Source: Paralithodes platypus (taxonomy: Eukaryota > Arthropoda > Malacostraca > Decapoda > Lithodidae). Taken from it: 64,000 nt of DNA. A program made the translations under genes and the position numbers. Below the pieces are notes generated by a model. That model saw nothing but the letters and a program-made list of their open reading frames with translations, searched no databases and had not been told where the DNA came from. The stretch covers positions 28,157,719 through 28,221,718 of the forward strand of contig CM064517.1 in assembly GCA_032716605.1 (NCBI GenBank). The letters are read 5' to 3'. Positions 45,841 through 55,978 of the stretch are shown piece after piece. Each line of letters begins with the position of its first letter. Position 1 is the stretch's first letter.

Positions 45841-46388
45841 TATGAGATTTCAAGAAGTTCACCCCATTAATTTGGTGATTTTAAGACCTTTCGCACCATT
45901 TCTTTGTCAATATTAAGACCTTTCGTGTCACTAAGGCGTCGATTTCTTTTCCTGGCGACCGATAACTAGCCTGTAATTTATGAAGAACCGGCCTTTGGCC
46001 GGGACATTATTCTACAAACAAATTTACAAATTATTCTCGCATTATTGTTGCATTTTTGTTGCATTATTGTTGTATTTTTGTTGCATTATTGTTGCATTTT
46101 TATTGCATTATTGTTGCATTATTGTTGCATTATTGTTGCATTTTTGTTGCATTATTGTTGCATTATTGTTGCATTATTGTTGCATTATTGTTGCATTATT
46201 GTTGCATTTTTGTTGCATTATTGTTGCATTATTGTTGCATTTTTGTTGCATTTTTGTTGCATTATTGTTGCATTTTTGTTGCATTATTGTTGCATTATTG
46301 TTGCATTATTGTTGCATTTTTGTTGCATTATTGTTGCATTATTGTTGCATTTTTCTAAGCTTGATATAGGTCTAGGGAGCAAACTAAA
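45841..46388 (+). mobile_element. Family A element expanded by an internal satellite
   Basis: GATTTTAAGACCTTTCGCAC, core CTGGCGACCGATAACTAGCC, hairpin CCGGCCTTTGGCCGG. The minisatellite replaces the stretch between ACAAATTTACAAATTA and CTAAGCTTGATATAGGTCTA. Confidence 0.85.
46046..46352. repeat. 11-bp minisatellite, about 28 copies
   Basis: The unit is TTATTGTTGCA, alternating with TTTTTGTTGCA. Open frames rich in Leu/His/Cys here are artefacts. Confidence 0.97.
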
Positions 46389-46799
46389 CAAAAAATATAT
46401 ATATAAATAGAACTTAAGTGGTTTAGGTTCTTCTATATACTGTAAACTCGTAGACTGCTCGGCCTCCTTCATCGGCTACTTTGAATATTTACTATATTAG
46501 TTTGACACTGTGGAATATATCTTGAAACGTTCACTGTTAATTATTAGGGGTTTAAGGACGATATGAAAGGGTAACTAGAGTATTCATAATTATAACATAG
46601 TGGTGCTAATCAACTCGTCTTATATATGGCTAAACAGGTAAATCACCTTGCCTAATGAGTTTGTATACCTGTTTCAGAAGCTTGATTGTAGTGCAGGTGT
46701 TTTGTGGAGGAGAGATTATTTTGTGACCGGGATTTACATATAATGGGATTTTATTGCTGGTGACCCCTGTTTCCTCTTTCTCTCTCTCTCTATCTATAC

Positions 46800-46837
<38 letters not shown>

Positions 46838-46881
46838 ACCTCTCTCTCTCTATTTCTCTCTCTCTCTCTCTCTCTCTATCT

Positions 46882-46953
<72 letters not shown>

Positions 46954-47046
46954 CACTACGGCCGCCCAGATGTATCATCCAGTTTTGCACTAATAAATAA
47001 AGTACTCTGACGTGACTGCTCTACTTTTTGGCTGGTTTCGGATGAT

Positions 47047-47120
<74 letters not shown>

Positions 47121-47179
47121 CATAGATACACTGGCCACCCAGATCTTACGATCCAAACGAGGTGGTCAGGACTTAATTC

Positions 47180-47226
<47 letters not shown>

Positions 47227-47316
47227 ATATGTTTAATATTATTACAGGTAGCAGGTGTGCCTAATGATCTCAACAGGGAGGTAATAAACACCACGATTTA
47301 TTATGTGCAACAAGAT
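46389..47316. other. Unannotated DNA with CT and GA microsatellites
   Basis: (CT)n with CTATCTATAC islands at 46778-46948; (GA)n at 47052-47115 and 47185-47222. No gene. Confidence 0.85.
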
Positions 47317-47445
47317 AACATGTGCACATTACGGTACATGTGCACATTACGGTACATGTGCACATTACGGTACATGTGCACATTACGGTACATGTGCACA
47401 TTACGGTACATGTGCACATTACGGTACATGTGCACATTACGGTAC
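47317..47445. repeat. 18-bp tandem repeat, 7 copies
   Basis: The unit is ACATGTGCACATTACGGT, containing the palindrome ATGTGCACAT. Confidence 0.97.
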
Positions 47446-47565
47446 CTAAACCTTTTTCTTTTCTATTCTTTGACGATGAATTACGTCCTTCAGCCGTCAT
47501 TTCGAGATAATTATTGGAAAAATAATTCTCCATATCAAACCAGGCTTTCATAACTATCTATTCAT

Positions 47566-48075
47566 CTATTGCCAGATGTTATGATCCCCGAAGGGGTGGC
47601 CACAAATAAATCGCCCACATGCACCTCTGTTCCCTGCCAGCCGACGCGCCTCCTCCCATCCAACACCGCTTTCTGGCATATACCTCTCTACTCCATCCTT
47701 CCACCTCACTCTCAGTCTGCCTCTCCCTCTCTGTCCTTCCACTTCACTCTCGTACACTCTTTTAGTCATTCTCTCGCTTCCCATATGTTCCACACGTCCG
47801 AACCATTTCAAGGTATGCCTTTTCACACTTATTTCCAGCACATCCACACCACACCACTCTCACACTTCCTCATTCGTCTGTCAATCCCTCCATGTAACTC
47901 CACACGCACTTCTCAAGTAACTCATTTCCACCCCTCTCACTCTTGATTTGTGTCTCTCCACCAACGTCCAAGCTTCAGTCCTGTACGTCAAAGTTGGGAT
48001 TTCCATATTATAATACAAATACTTCTTTACCTTCATGCTGACCACCCTATTCCTTGTCACTACTTTCAGCATTCC
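47566..48075 (-). mobile_element. RTE-like LINE, 3' part of ORF2
   Basis: Two minus-strand frames: TLTYRTEAWTLVERHKSRVR with VEMSYLRSACGVTWRD, then (after a frame break near 47870) KRHTLKWFGRVEHMGSERM and GVGWEEARRLAGNRGACG. These are the typical C-terminal motifs of RTE/CR1-like endonuclease-reverse-transcriptase proteins ('YG.E.W', 'R..LRW.GH'). The end matches remnants at 533 and 54905. The catalytic RT core is missing. Confidence 0.85.
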
Positions 48076-48089
48076 TACAACCCTCTTCC

Positions 48090-48392
<303 letters not shown>

Positions 48393-48592
48393 AGCTGCTA
48401 CGTCGTCTGTGTTACCACTTAGCAACAGGAGCTCCTACAAACCACTATAGGTAAGCCCACCAGGCAACCATAAAAAGAGAGATTTGTGTGGAAACTACAG
48501 ACGCGTTGGCAATACACCTAGATACAAAAAGGCTGCCCGTAGTGGAAGCTCTCTCCATAAAGGGACTTTCCCCCAACCTAAATATGCAGAGG

Positions 48593-49178
48593 TTAAGGGG
48601 AGGCAGACCGTTTTTCTGGTCCCCTTTCTCCCTCGTGTTAAGTCCCACTAGTTTTGAAATTATAAGACGTTCGGCCCATTAGCTTGGCTATTTTAACACC
48701 TTTCGCCCAATTTCGTTGTCAATTATAAGACCTTTCGTGCCATTTAGGTGTCGATATTTTCCTGGCGAGCGATAGCGAGCCTGCAATTCTAAGAGGAACC
48801 GGCCTTCGGCCGGGAAATTTTGTCTACCGAAAAATGTACAAATTTATCTTGAAGGGGGGTCTAGGGGGTGTTTTTCTAAGCTTGATGGAGGTCTAGGGAG
48901 GAAACTAAAAATATATATATGAATAAATGAATTAATAGACCCAACTCAACAGCTGAGCTCTGGAACTCTCTCCCAGAATCAGTCTTTCCCTCTTCCTATG
49001 ACTTAAATTGCTTCAAACTCCGTGTGTCCAGGCATTTTGGCTCGAACGTCCCTTGATTTTGGCCCTGTCACTCTTTCAACTATGGGGGAGGCACTCGCTA
49101 TAGGCAGTAATGCCTTTTGCCTCCCTCAATCACATAGAAAAAAAAAAAAAAAAAAAAAAACGGCCAGCCTCCCCTTAA
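48593..49178 (+). mobile_element. Family A element interrupted by a LINE tail
   Basis: TTAAGGGGAGGCAGACC to GCCTCCCCTTAA with perfect core and hairpin CCGGCCTTCGGCCGG. A LINE 3' end is inserted in the AT-rich tail. Confidence 0.85.
48946..49160 (+). mobile_element. Jockey-like LINE 3' end with poly(A)
   Basis: Coding end LWNSLPESVFPSSYDLNCFK, then stop, 3' UTR (CTTTCAACTATGGGGGAGGC) and A22. A 5'-truncated retroposition into family A. Same tail as at 34438 (+), 43946 (-), 3537 (-). Confidence 0.85.
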
Positions 49179-49276
49179 TGTTCAAGCGTTTTGGCGTACA
49201 CATTTGGATCAGAGTATAACACAGTCGTGGCCAGAGATTTCTGGACATGTTTGGGAAGCATATTATTTGTTATATG

Positions 49277-49400
49277 TGTATGGAGGAGGACACAAAAGAC
49301 AAAGAAGATGTCCCCCCCCCCCCCTCCCGAAGTTGAAAAAGAAGTCAAGGTACGTTAAAGTTAAAGCGTCTGGACACGCTGAGTTTGAAGCCGTATGAGT
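49277..49400 (-). mobile_element. Jockey-like LINE 3' tail, decayed
   Basis: Reverse complement shows GGCTTCAAACTCAGCGTGTC and CTTTTTCAACTTCGGGAGG with a poly-C expansion. 49401-49502 ends with a family C fragment (CCAGAATAAACTGTTAAC). Confidence 0.7.
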
Positions 49401-49502
49401 CATAGGATGAGGGAAAGACAGAACTGAATTCATTAGTCTAGTAACAGCCAGAATAAACTGTTAACACTTGTCATAATCCTCAAGGGGTGGCTATGGCATC
49501 CA

Positions 49503-49883
49503 TTAAGGGGGGTGACCTGCTTTGGGTTATTTCTCTCCTTTTCTCTCTTTCTCTGGCTTGTATCCATTCGGCCCCATTCAGCCAACTATCTTAAGACGTT
49601 TATCCCCATCTAGGGGTCAATTTCTTCCTGGCGAGCGATAGCGAGCCAGCATTATATGAAGAAATCCGGCTTCGCCGGAGACATTTTTCTATCGAAAAAT
49701 GTACAAATTTAGCCTGCTGTCAAACAAAAATTAAAAATATGCTGGCTCGCTACCGCTCACCAGTAAACAATTGACACCTGGATGGGGATAAACGCCTTAA
49801 AACAGTAGGCTGAATGGGGCCAAATGGGAACAAGGCAGAGAAAGATAGAAAAGGACAGAACAAAAACAGGTCACCCTCCTTAA
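49503..49883 (+). mobile_element. Family B element, complete
   Basis: 381 bp with TTAA at both ends. Perfect left core and hairpin TCCGGCTTCGCCGGA; right core GGCTCGCTACCGCTCACCAG. 49884-50082 has (CT)n at 50027-50067. Confidence 0.9.
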
Positions 49884-50029
49884 TGAAAGGGAGGCACCGT
49901 AATCAATGGACGAATAGTACAAATTATGTGTAATTATGGACTTTTTGATCATTCTAAATTCTCCGTCTTGAACTTGGCTTAATTTTCTCATTCTTCACAT
50001 TAACAAATCCGCACCGAACATAGTCGCTC

Positions 50030-50067
<38 letters not shown>

Positions 50068-50082
50068 AATAGCCGACACTTA

Positions 50083-50299
50083 TTTGAGATGGTCTTTACC
50101 CTTATAAATCCAACATATCCTTCTTAAACTGAATGAAATCGTTTAATGATAGCCAGAATAGCCTGTCAAAATGCGTCACAAACTTAAACTATAAACGTAA
50201 CAAAGAAGTCCAACTTTCTCTGAGGCATTTTAACACTACTTGAGACGTTCAATATAAATGAGAGTAGGGAATCCTGACGACACACACACACGACACACA

Positions 50300-50350
<51 letters not shown>

Positions 50351-50425
50351 GAAAGAAAGACAAAAACTTTATTATAATTCCAAGATGTAGGGTAGATATG
50401 GTCAATAACCACGTACCAACGCTAC
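50083..50425. other. Family C fragment and (CT)n
   Basis: 50083-50188 matches the right half of family C (ATATCCTTCTTAAACTGAAT, GATAGCCAGAATAGCCTGTC). (CA)n-(CT)n at 50280-50348. The rest is plain. Confidence 0.75.
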
Positions 50426-50751
50426 TTAAGAGGAGGTCTTTAGTTTGTTCCCTAGACCTCGATCAAGCTTAAAATTACACCCCCTTGAGTCCCTTTCAAG
50501 ATAAATTTGTACATTTTTCGGTAGAAAAATGTCCCGGGCAAAGGCCGGTTCCTCTTAAATTACAAGCTCGCTATCGCTCGCCAGAATATAATCGACACCT
50601 GAATTGCACGAAAGGTCTTAATATGGGGTGAAAGTTCTTAAAATCGCTAAACTAATGGGGCAAACGTTTTATAATATCAAAAGCAATGGGGCTAAACATG
50701 AGGGAGAAAGGGGTCAAGAAAAAAATCCCTCAAGTGGAGACCTCCCCTTAA
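50426..50751 (-). mobile_element. Family A element, complete
   Basis: TTAA at both ends. Hairpin decayed to CCGGGCAAAGGCCGG; core AGCTCGCTATCGCTCGCCAG. Confidence 0.9.
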
Positions 50752-50827
50752 TGCTAACAAAAACTACCCTATAAGTCTCCCATACACCAACTGCAAAACA
50801 GGAAATGAGAATAGAAAGTGTGGACCA

Positions 50828-51050
50828 TTGTATGGAGAAATCCGGCTTCGATGGAGACATTGGTCCAACGAAAAATGTGCAAATTTATCCGGCTGTCAAA
50901 AAGATATTATAAAATATCCTGGAAAAAAATCGACACTTGGATGGGGATAAACGTATTAAAGCAGTAGGCCGAAAGGGGCCGAATGGATACAACCCAGAGA
51001 GAGAGAGAGAGGGAGAGAGAGCGAAAACAAAAACCAGATGGCCCCCTTAA
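50828..51050 (+). mobile_element. Family B right half, right core deleted
   Basis: TCCGGCTTCGATGGA (hairpin broken), CAACGAAAAATGTGCAAATT, then ATATCCTGGAAAAAAATCGA where the core should be, and GGCCGAATGGATACAACCC to GGCCCCCTTAA. Confidence 0.8.
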
Positions 51051-51129
51051 AGGATATTCCCAGTTCACAAAACCCCTTCTCTCAGACACTCCTATATCGT
51101 TTCCACCAACCCACCAATTAACCCACCAA

Positions 51130-51361
51130 TTAACCCTTTGAGTACCACCGACGTGTGTTATATTATATTCTAGTCTGAAGCATATTATTGCTATATTTAG
51201 ACGATAGTATGCAGCTTAGGAAGGATCTGCGGCAGTTAAAAGGGTGGGTTGAGATAGTCTGAAGTCATATTATTGCTAGAGGTCCTTCCTAAGCTGAATG
51301 CAATCCTCTACTAGTTGCCAGAGTGTAATGGAAAGGACGTCCCCGGTACTGTAGGGGTTAA
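51130..51361. mobile_element. Family C element, complete
   Basis: TTAACCCTTTGAGTACCACC to CCCCGGTACTGTAGGGGTTA(A). The right TTAA is shared with the following family A element. Confidence 0.9.
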
Positions 51362-51682
51362 GGGGAGATCTCCACTTGAGGGATTTTTTTCTTGACCCCT
51401 TTCTCCCTCATGTTTAGCCCCATTGCTTTTGATATCATAAAACTTTTGCCCCATTAGTTTAGCGATTTTAAGAACTTTCACCCCATATTAAGACCTTTTG
51501 TGCAATTCAGGTGTCGATTTTATCCTGGCGAGCGATAGCGAGCCTGTAATTTAAGAGGAACCGGCCTTCGGCCGCGACATTTTTCTACCGAAAAATGTAC
51601 AAATTGATCTTGAAAGGGGCTCAAGGGGGTGTAATTTTAAGCTTGATGGAGGTCTAGGGAACAAACTAAATACCTCCCCTTC
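51358..51682 (+). mobile_element. Family A element, complete
   Basis: Perfect core and hairpin (ACCGGCCTTCGGCCG). The right end CCTCCCCTTCA has one change in its TTAA. Confidence 0.9.
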
Positions 51683-51744
51683 ATTTACAAATACACCTAA
51701 CTAATGAAATCAATGCAAGTTATAACAGACATTAGCTTGCATTC

Positions 51745-51906
51745 TTAACTCCTTCTGCACCGGCCACGTATTTTCTATTGTATTCTAGCTATGATTAGAC
51801 GATTGTGTGCAGTTTAAGAAGGATCTCTTACAACAGGCTTCGAACTATTGACAACATAAGCCATTTTACCACCACAGATCCTTCTTAAACTCCACAAAAT
51901 CGTCTA
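51745..51906. mobile_element. Family C element, right end missing
   Basis: TTAACTCCTTCTGCACCGGC through CACCACAGATCCTTCTTAAA to AAATCGTCTAGA, then unrelated sequence. Confidence 0.8.
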
Positions 51907-51952
51907 GACTGTTTACCAAGCATTCTGACACCATTCCACCTACAATAAATCA

Positions 51953-52172
51953 CGAGGCATAATCTACTCGTTGTAAGTAGGCTAGACATGATGAACTCTA
52001 TCCTCTGTAACTCAAAAAGGACTAGAGCAAATTGGCTGTAAATGTCCACATCTTTTCCTTGACTGGCTCTTCTCAAATGGTACAAATATTAGCTCGATTA
52101 CTCAAGTCGTTTTTGAGTTACAGAGGTTAGAGGTCATGATCTCTCGCCTACTTACAGCGAATGGACTATACT
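51953..52172. mobile_element. Family G foldback element
   Basis: Left arm TCTACTCGTTGTAAGTAGGC ... CTATCCTCTGTAACTCAAAA; right arm TTTTTGAGTTACAGAGGTTA ... CTCGCCTACTTACAGCGAAT. No ORF. 52173-52267 is plain. Confidence 0.85.
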
Positions 52173-52267
52173 AGGCTGCATGAAAATTTACCATGGCAAC
52201 AGCACTCGGTCAAAAGCAGGTTTAACCGGTTCAGTCACACCCCAGAACACACCCACTCTACACCCAG

Positions 52268-52470
52268 TTAAGGGGGTAGGGCTTGCTTTTTCTGGACCCC
52301 CTTCTCCCTCAAGTTTTTTTAAGGAACCGGCCTTCGGCTGAGACATTTATGTACAAATATATTTTGAACATGGGCATAGGGGGTGTTTTTTTAAGCTTGA
52401 TGGAGGTCTAGCGAGGAAACTCCAAATAAAAATAAATACATGAAAAAGTAGCCCCAAAAAACAAGCCATG
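52268..52470 (+). mobile_element. Family A element without its core
   Basis: TTAAGGGGGTAGGGCTTGC, CTTCTCCCTCAAG, then directly AAGGAACCGGCCTTCGGCTG: core and left half deleted. It merges into the CAG-rich satellite. Confidence 0.8.
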
Positions 52471-52950
52471 CTAGAAAGACAGCAGGCAGCAGCAGATAAC
52501 ACAGCAGAAAGACAGCAGCAGCAGCAGATAACACAGCAGAAAGACAGCAGCAGCAGCAGATAACACAGCAGAAAGACAGCAGCAGCAGCAGATAACACAG
52601 CAGAAAGACAGCAGCAGCAGCAGATAACACAGCAGAAAGACAGCAGCAGCAGCAGATAACACAGCAGAAAGACAGCAGCAGATAACACAGCAGAAAGACA
52701 GCAGCAGCAGCAGATAACACAGCAGAAAGACAGCAGCAGCAGCACATAACACAGCAGAAAGACAGCAGCAGCAGCAGATAACACAGCAGAAAGACAGCAG
52801 CAGCAGCAGATAACACAGCAGAAAGACAGCAGCAGCAGCAGCAGATAAAACAGCAGAAAGACAGCAGCAGCAGCAGAAAGACAGCAGCAGAAGCAGATAA
52901 CACAGCAGAAAGACAGCAGCAGCAGCAGCAGCAGATAACACAGCAGAATA
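52471..52950. repeat. CAG-rich minisatellite, about 15 copies
   Basis: The unit is about 30 bp: ATAACACAGCAGAAAGACAG followed by 2-5 CAG. The Leu/Cys/Ala/Val open frames on the minus strand are artefacts. Confidence 0.97.
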
Positions 52951-52969
52951 CACACTTCAGAGGGAGCAC

Positions 52970-53172
52970 TATAGTCTATTCGTTGTAAGTAGGCGATAAA
53001 TCATGACTTCTATCCTCTGTAACTCATAAACGGCTAAAGCAAATTGGCTGTAAATGTCAACATCTATTCCTTGACTGACTCTTCCCAAATGGTGGAAATA
53101 TTAGCACGATTACTCTAGTCGTTTTTGAGTTACAGAGGTTAGAGGTCATAATTTCTCGCCTACTAACAGTGA
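52970..53172. mobile_element. Family G foldback element
   Basis: ATAGTCTATTCGTTGTAAGT on the left and CTCGCCTACTAACAGTGAT on the right, with inner arms CTCTGTAACTC and GAGTTACAGAG. Confidence 0.85.
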
Positions 53173-53184
53173 TCAAAACATCAT

Positions 53185-53337
53185 AAATAACTGTGTTGGT
53201 GGTGCAATGGTTTAGATGTTTATGTTCTGGGTGTGGTGTACCGAGTTCGAATCCCGGGAGGACCATATGCTTTCATTAGTTTATTCAAGTGCATTGGGGT
53301 TTGTAGTTGATGATTAATGTTAAGAACGGGGTGTTAC
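53185..53337 (+). mobile_element. tRNA-derived SINE
   Basis: A-box-like GGTGGTGCAATGGTTTAGA, B box GAGTTCGAATCCCGG, then the family tail CATATGCTTTCATTAG and GGGTTTGTAGTTGATG. No tRNA acceptor stem can form. Related copies at 22410 (-) and 60187 (+). Confidence 0.8.
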
Positions 53338-53702
53338 TTAAGAGGAGGTATTTAGTTTGTTCCCTACTTTTTCATCAAGCTTAAAAGTACACCCCCTAGA
53401 CCCCCTTTCAAGATAAATTTGTACATTTTTCGGTAGAAAAATGTCCAGGCCAGAGGCCGGTTGCTCTTAAATTACAGGCTCGCTATCGCTCGCCAGGAAA
53501 AAATCGACACCTTAACGGCACGAAAGGTCTTAAAATTGACAGAAATGGGGCAAAATGTCTTAAAATATCCAAACTACTAGGGCGAAGGTCTTAAAATCTC
53601 AAAAGCAATGGAGCTAAACATGAGGGAGAGAGCGCGGGGGGGGGGGGGGGGAGGGGGGGGGGTGTCCAGACAAAAATCCTCCAGGTGGAAATCTCCCCTG
53701 AA
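53338..53702 (-). mobile_element. Family A element with a poly-G insertion
   Basis: TTAAGAGGAGGTATT, perfect core, hairpin altered (CAGGCCAGAGGCCGG). An approximately 25-base G-rich run at 53636-53662. Right end CTCCCCTGAA. Confidence 0.85.
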
Positions 53703-54041
53703 TAGCTCTACACTCCACACCTGCCATTCTTCCTGCGCTCAATATGATGTGTTGCATCGAGATAATTTAAAGAAATAAGATCATTTAAACAAAGATATGG
53801 CGGTACCTGATTCTTGAATGCGCCACATGACCTAGATTATATGGGTATTGGAGTGGTGGAGGCGATAGCAAGAATGTAACTAAATATATTGGAGTGGTGG
53901 AGGCGATAGCAAGAATGTAACTAATTATACAAGTACAAAGTCTTTAACAGAAGAACTCTAAAATAAAAGACAGGCCAACATACCGAGTAACCCCCACCCC
54001 CAAACATAGCAACAGCAACTGGCATTATGTAAATCAGCAGG
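53703..54041. other. Unannotated DNA with a 48-bp duplication
   Basis: ATTGGAGTGGTGGAGGCGAT and AGCAAGAATGTAACTAA occur twice (53848-53925). No gene. Confidence 0.75.
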
Positions 54042-54377
54042 TTAAGGGGAGGTTTTCAGTTTGGTCTCTAGATATCCATCAAGCTTAAGATTACACCCCC
54101 TTGAGCCCCTTTCAAGATAAATTTGTACATTTTTCGGTAGAAAAATATCCCGGCTGAAAGCCGGTTCCTCTTAAATTACAGGCTCGCTATCGCTCGCCAG
54201 GATAAAATCGACACCTAAATGGCACGACAGGTTTTAAAATTGACAGAAATGGGTCGAAAGTTCTTAAAATCGTCAAAATAATGGAGCAAACGTCTTAAAA
54301 TTAGAAAACCAATGGGGCTAAACATTTGGGAGAAAGGCGTCAAGAAAAAAATCCCTCAAGTGGAAATCTCCCCTTAA
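54042..54377 (-). mobile_element. Family A element with a compensated hairpin
   Basis: TTAA at both ends and perfect core. Hairpin 1 reads CCGGCTGAAAGCCGG: the loop-closing C:G pair of other copies has become T:A with both bases changed, so pairing is kept. Confidence 0.9.
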
Positions 54378-54420
54378 TGTGCACACACCAGTAACAGGTG
54401 TTTGTTGGTATTTGCTACTG

Positions 54421-54723
54421 CCTTATACTACCTGTACGCACTACACTTATAGTATAAGTGAGTTCACTGCTCAATAGGTGGCGTTCTGAGAGTGAGGGTC
54501 TGAGTCTGGAGGGTGAGACGGTGAAGCACTTGAGCGAAGCAACCAGCCGCTTCAGAGATGGAGCTGCTTTGAGCCATGATGGATGCTTCACATGTCTCAC
54601 TCCCCAGGCTGGAACAAGACCTCACGGGCTTCACCGTGTTGAGCGGTGGAATGTACAGGCTCTCAGCCTATGCCCGAGAGGGAAGTAGTTGGAATATAGA
54701 AAAAAAAAAAAAAAAAAAAAAAT
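54421..54723 (+). other. GC-richer segment ending in poly(A), unidentified
   Basis: Open in two frames: one gives LSLEGETVKHLSEATSRFRD (from about 54500), the other LEQDLTGFTVLSGGMYRLSA (from about 54600). A polypyrimidine-CAG (TGTCTCACTCCCCAG, ending 54609) could be an acceptor. It ends in A22 at 54701-54722, as a retroposed RNA would. I do not recognise the protein; it may be a pseudogene, a terminal exon or a repeat. Confidence 0.35.
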
Positions 54724-54812
54724 ACTGTATCACCGGTACTGTATCACCGGTACTGTATTACCGGTACTATATCCCCGGTACTGTATCACCGGTACTGTAT
54801 CACCGGTACTCA
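54721..54812. repeat. 14-15-bp tandem repeat, 6 copies
   Basis: The unit is TACTGTATCACCGG, with TACTATATCCCCGG variants. Confidence 0.95.
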
Positions 54813-54899
54813 CAGATTTGTACTGCTTTCAACTTTTGAACACCAGCCAGTTTGCCTTTCAATGATTTTGTAAGAAATAAATATATATGATGTTCTATC

Positions 54900-54965
54900 T
54901 ATCTATCTATTGCCGGACGCCTTACTCCCCTTACGAGGGTGGCCATACACAGAATGCCCTCAAGC
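54900..54965 (-). mobile_element. RTE-like LINE 3'-terminal remnant
   Basis: (ATCT)n then ATTGCCGGACGCCTTACTCC and GGGTGGCCATACACA, the counterpart of the end at 47566. 54966-55170 is plain. Confidence 0.6.
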
Positions 54966-55164
54966 GGACCTATTCCCTGTGAGAGGGACAACCCGAGCCA
55001 GTTTAGTGAAGGACTTACAGGATTGACCACTCAATTTAGGATCGGTCCGACTCCGAGGCCCTCTGTGTATCTTGTTAGCACTATTTTTCTACAGTGGTGT
55101 TCGGCTAATCAATGTTCAATATTTTAATTTAAATCCAAGTCACTTTAATTGCAACTTTCCTAAT

Positions 55165-55170
<6 letters not shown>

Positions 55171-55252
<82 letters not shown>

Positions 55253-55473
55253 ATATGAACCTCTCTATATGACGGTGGTGGTGACAATATACCCGTTTCC
55301 CGGACCTTCCACACAGATTCTGGGCCACTGAGTTATACTGGCAGAAAAAGTAGTGGACCCCCCCCCCCCACTCCCCCCCCCTCCCCCCCCCCCCCCCCCC
55401 CACCCCTCACTGACCCACAATTCCACGGGTATTAATTAAGTAGATAGGGAGAGGATAATAATTGGCTTTTGCA
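55171..55473. repeat. (TA)n-(GT)n and poly-C microsatellites
   Basis: (CA)-(TA)n-(GT)n at 55165-55250, then long C-runs at 55359-55402. No gene. Confidence 0.9.
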
Positions 55474-55955
55474 GAGGTATGCTGACCAGGATTCGAACCC
55501 ACTCACTCCAGGTATATTTTGGAGAGTTGGGCACCGTAACCACTCGGCCATGAGCGGATATAAGGAAAGCAACCTTAGTTCTTATTTGAAGATCCAGGTT
55601 ATAGTATCTGGAGTAAATGGGTTCGAATCCTGGTCAGGATACCTCTCTCTCTACCTGTCGTACATTATCATTAGATATTTGTCATTCAAAGAGGTTTCAT
55701 AATAGTACCAGGACGATTAAAATTGTATCACTTAGCCGAGTTGGCGGAGGGGGGGGGTAAAATAGTCAAGGTTGAAGTCTAATAAACTCACCACGTGTTC
55801 GAAGGCATAGTCCTCCACGAGACTATAACCTGGTTCTTCAAATAATAACTAAGGTTACTTCCCTTACATCCGCTCATGGCCGAGTGGTTACGGTGCCCGA
55901 CTCTCCCAAATATACCTGGAGTGAATGGGTTCGAATCCTGTTCAGGATACCTCTC
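55474..55955. repeat. Inverted repeat of tRNA-like SINE heads
   Basis: Arms 55474-55606 and about 55815-55955 are reverse complements (for example GCACCGTAACCACTCGGCCA on the left, TGGCCGAGTGGTTACGGTGC on the right). Each arm holds an A-box-like GGCCGAGTGG and a B box GGGTTCGAATCC in Ser/Leu-tRNA style. The T-stem pairs but no acceptor stem does. A third B box (GGGTTCGAATCCTGG) lies at 55619-55633 in the spacer. Confidence 0.85.
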
Positions 55956-55978
55956 TCCCATTGAGAATAACGTTTCAC

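Noticed and set aside
55871..55950. Functional tRNA-Ser/Leu gene
   Set aside because: A and B boxes and T-stem are present, but the acceptor stem cannot pair and the anticodon arm is not evident; SINE-derived.
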